A DNA stretch of 64,000 nt, taken from positions 15,190,001 through 15,254,000 of the forward strand of contig CM033121.1 of the NCBI GenBank assembly GCA_019321725.1, given 5' to 3'. Under the pieces are notes generated by a model, which worked only from the letters and a program-made list of their open reading frames with translations, was not told the origin of the DNA and did no database searches. The stretch's first letter is position 1. Each line of letters starts with the position of its first letter. Origin of the DNA: Paulownia fortunei. Lineage: Eukaryota > Streptophyta > Magnoliopsida > Lamiales > Paulowniaceae. Positions 61,157-64,000 of this stretch are shown in pieces. The translations under genes and the position numbers were made by a program.

Positions 61157-61406
61157 CGTGGGGTGTGGGTGTTTTTTGTTGTTTAATTATAATAATAGAC
61201 AAGAAAAGATACACATCACACCTGGAATTGCGCAATAAATGTAATAATGACAAACTCGTTGCATTGTTGACTTGATCAATTTAGTGCCCAAAGTAGTTGA
61301 ATGTGGAATTCCTGGTAGTCATTTTTGGACCATCTAGATGGCTGTGAAAATTTGATTATTGACTATTTGACTTGTCTTCCAAAATTCACATTTTATTTAT
61401 ATATAT
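59910..61406. other. AT-rich intergenic DNA
   Basis: Upstream flank of the aldo-keto reductase gene. It contains (TA)n runs at about 60040-60058 and 61128-61157 and A-rich tracts. No gene or mobile-element end was recognised. The ORF at 60773 has no recognisable motif. Confidence 0.45.
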
Positions 61407-62131
61407 TGTTAGAATTTGTTGGTCGGTTTTAATCAATTTTAATCTAGTTAATTAGTTCGATTATTATGTTGTAACTTCAAGTTACAACGTACAATAAAAA
61501 TTAAAATTTGACACAATAATTTTTAATATGCTTCGAATATGAATATTCTAGATGAACGAAGTCAAATTCAGAAAAAAGAAAAAAATCACTTGTTAGAAAT
61601 GATTACAAATACAATATTAGAATCTAAAAAATAAACGACTCATTCTTTTTATTGATTTTGTTCTTTTTATGAATCAATCATCTGAACTTGTTCTGCGACA
61701 TCCCCTTAACTTTGAATCTGTACTATTGAATTCTTTTCAACGCTGAATTTTTCTTTTGACGGTGGATGATCTTCTCCCAAAAAAGACTACACCTTTTCTT
61801 CTTCAGAAAAATATTGAACAATGGTGTTGCAATCTGATTTGCAACTTAAATAGTACCTTCTTGTTGACATGAAATTCTTGTTGAATCAATTCCAACAAAG
61901 TATTGCCGTGGAGACTAAAATCTACTTGTTTTTCTCTTGAAGCTCTCAAAACTCGCACCCACAATAAACACAATAGAAGGCAGTTTTGTACACAGTTGCA
62001 AGATACAAAATCTCCCAGATTTTGTGAGTTCTGCTCAAGATCCGTTCCATATCCTAATTGATTCTTCCATACTTATCTCTAGACTAATTAAAACCAATAA
62101 ATAATTGGTGTTGTGATATGGTAAGTCAACA
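61407..62131 (-). mobile_element. Solo SIRE-like LTR, shortened
   Basis: Begins TGTTAGAATTTGTTGGTCGG and ends GGTAAGTCAACA. These match the reverse complements of the end (TCTAACA, AATTAAAAC) and start (TGTTAAGTCC) of the LTR at 52937-54074. The middle is diverged and shorter (725 bp). No internal coding region adjoins it, and no clear target duplication was seen. Confidence 0.5.
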
Positions 62132-62402
62132 CTTTCCATCATTGAAACATACTAACCATGCACGGTCCTATTTTTACATTTATGGTCAAAACTTGATACT
62201 TACAACTAGAAGCTGAATGACGTTGTAACAATTATATAGAGCAATATTAAAACATAGGTTATCACAATCTAAATAAATTCCCATGCTTCAATAACTAGAA
62301 AAATTCAAGTATTTTCTTAAGAATCACACATCAGAATACCTAGCTAGATAACTCCCCTTATTTACATGATCTGAAATCACGTGCATCAAGTTATAACAAC
62401 CT

Positions 62403-62535
62403 AAATCATTTAAGTAATTCAAAACATAAGCAAGCAAATAAATTATCCAGCTCAAAAAAAATCAATCATCATAAATCATTTAAGTAATTCAAAACATAAG
62501 CAAGCAAATAAATTATCCAACTAAAAAAAAATCAA
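62403..62535. repeat. 70-bp tandem duplication
   Basis: Two units starting AAATCATTTAAGTAATTCAA, period 70 (62403-62472, 62473-62535), with only a few differences. Confidence 0.85.
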
Positions 62536-62539
62536 TCAT

Positions 62540-63773
62540 CAATAATCCATCCTCAATGATTACTCCCACTGGGCGAAAGTCCACCTGAACTAGAATCAAG
62601 ATTGGAATTATCATCATGAGTGTCAATAATGGCAACTTCCTCTGATTATTTGGCCTGAAGCTTAATAAATCAAAACAAAAAGATGACGATGTTGAAACAT
62701 ATGCAAAGGACAATGTTGTAATATAAGTCAATCAAACCACACAGTCTCCCCATCATTAAAATTTTAAAAAAAAATCAAGCACTTATGCAGAGATATCAAA
62801 AGCATTACAGAATACCATATGTGCAAAACATCTTATTCGAATCCACCTGTTCCCAGTACTTCTGCGAAAAAAATCAAGCAATGAAGAGATATAGCAATAT
62901 TGCAATAAGATCACATAACAAAATTATCGAATTGCAACATAATTATTCTCCCCATGCATTCATGATTCTAATAAAATAATTCAAAGGCCATATACTTCAA
63001 TGTTAGCACATCAGCAAGAAAATAAGTAGCACTAGGTCATTCAGAATTTGTTAGTCAATTCAATAATACTAATTCATATAATCAGGCAGTAATGTATCAT
63101 CCATATTTTTTAGTTCCATAAAAATCATTGACACATGATTCCTAATACATTCTTTCTCCAACTTGGATGAACTAACATCACCAATTTTCACAGACAGATT
63201 TATCAATCAATGAATTAGGACAAATGAGGATTTGAGTTTAAAAATAGTTGTCTTGCAACACAGAAAACGAAAAGTATTTTACTTTAATGTAAACCCTAAG
63301 CAATTTAAAAATCGGCACCATTTTCTTTCCAAAACACAATCCTTCTTTTTAGTTCCCTACTACCATGACTTTTGATTCCATCTTTATTTGAAATTTGAAT
63401 GTGAAAAAAATATGTGGTCAACGATCTTGTTACATGTAACGGCTACTAGTATTTTTTTAAATTATATATATACGAAATTTAAATATGAACAAAGTTTACT
63501 CTTAAAAAAAATGCGAAATATTTAAAACTCTCTTTGCTTAAAGAAAATTAGGAATAATCATTTAACACTTATAAAATACAAAGTTCTCAAAACTCCACGT
63601 AACGAAAACGGAAAAGAATTTAATTTCAAAACATTATCTTCTCAAAATCTTAAGAAAGCAAAACCCATAATAAAATATGTCTAAAGGTTCTAAAATTGGA
63701 AATTCATTTAATAACTTAAGACAATGGGCAAGTCGCTGGGCTATCTCTGTCCATCTCTTGGATGTCATCACCT

Positions 63774-63807
<34 letters not shown>

Positions 63808-64000
63808 CACGGAATGAGCTTCAACAAACTTAGTAATTAACCCATGCATGAATGCATGCTCATAAATGCTTGTTGTGTAAAAACTTATCTAGTAACTCCC
63901 TTTTTTAAAACGTAAAAAGGTTTTAATTTGAAAGTCTTGGACTTGGACATCAACTTAAAAAAAAACTTTGAACTTAAATCTTTGACTTGGAAATATTGAA
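62540..64000. other. AT-rich DNA with possible minus-strand exons
   Basis: No complete gene. Three short minus-strand segments have a less AT-rich, exon-like look with a preceding AG acceptor: about 62563-62660 (acidic and Ser-rich end, SSSGGLSPSGSNH and stop), about 62835-62867 (KYWEQVDSNKM) and about 63722-63772 (SKRWTEIAQRL). They could be the 3' exons of a gene starting beyond 64000, but no family could be named. A (TA)n run lies at 63776-63806. Confidence 0.2.

Overview
This is nuclear DNA from a flowering plant, probably a eudicot. It is AT-rich and dominated by LTR retrotransposons. There are plant Ty1/copia and Ty3/gypsy lineages (chromodomain Tekay/Del-like, Athila-like, SIRE-like), primer sites for plant initiator-Met and Asp tRNAs, and one spliced host gene. 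I see no bacterial operon, CRISPR array, tRNA or rRNA gene. Species cannot be set from the sequence alone.

Layout. 1-9344: a minus-strand copia element (C1) with about 2.2 kb LTRs. Its pol is decayed, and gag is replaced by a tandemly duplicated non-coding stretch. 9345-11760: decayed repeats and the last codons of a gypsy pol. 11750-13912: two arms of C1-type LTR facing each other. The second arm resumes at 23094-23468 because gypsy element G1 (13913-23088, minus strand, target duplication ATACA) sits inside it. 23469-24081: copia RNase H remnant (C2), cut by the LTR of a second gypsy family, G2 (24082-28489). That G2 LTR is itself split by a solo LTR (25788-28085, target duplication TCTAA). 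28486-40282: Athila-like DNA on the minus strand, arranged LTR, internal, LTR plus a partial second internal region. 40283-40867: a second copy of the C2 remnant, followed by a complete G2 element (40868-48356, plus strand, target duplication ATATG). In that element gag is joined directly to integrase with protease, reverse transcriptase and RNase H missing. 49001-52700: a 1.84 kb sequence present twice in tandem. 52937-55370: a decayed SIRE-like copia element.

The one intact-looking host gene is at 57244-59812 on the minus strand. It has four exons and encodes a 318-residue aldo-keto reductase of the plant AKR4 type, with TATA box, full catalytic tetrad, canonical splice sites and a poly(A) signal. 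Its first intron contains a GC-rich island that looks foreign. 59900-64000 is AT-rich intergenic DNA with a solo SIRE-type LTR and, near the right edge, weak hints of minus-strand exons.

No clearly new biological system is evident. The most unusual items are the frame-preserving gag-integrase deletion derivative of G2, a locus duplication that copied a nested insertion with its target site, the tandem Athila array, and the gag-less C1 with its internal duplication. Every retroelement polyprotein here is broken, so none looks autonomous. LTR ends were set by matching paired copies by eye, and similarity statements are visual, not computed.
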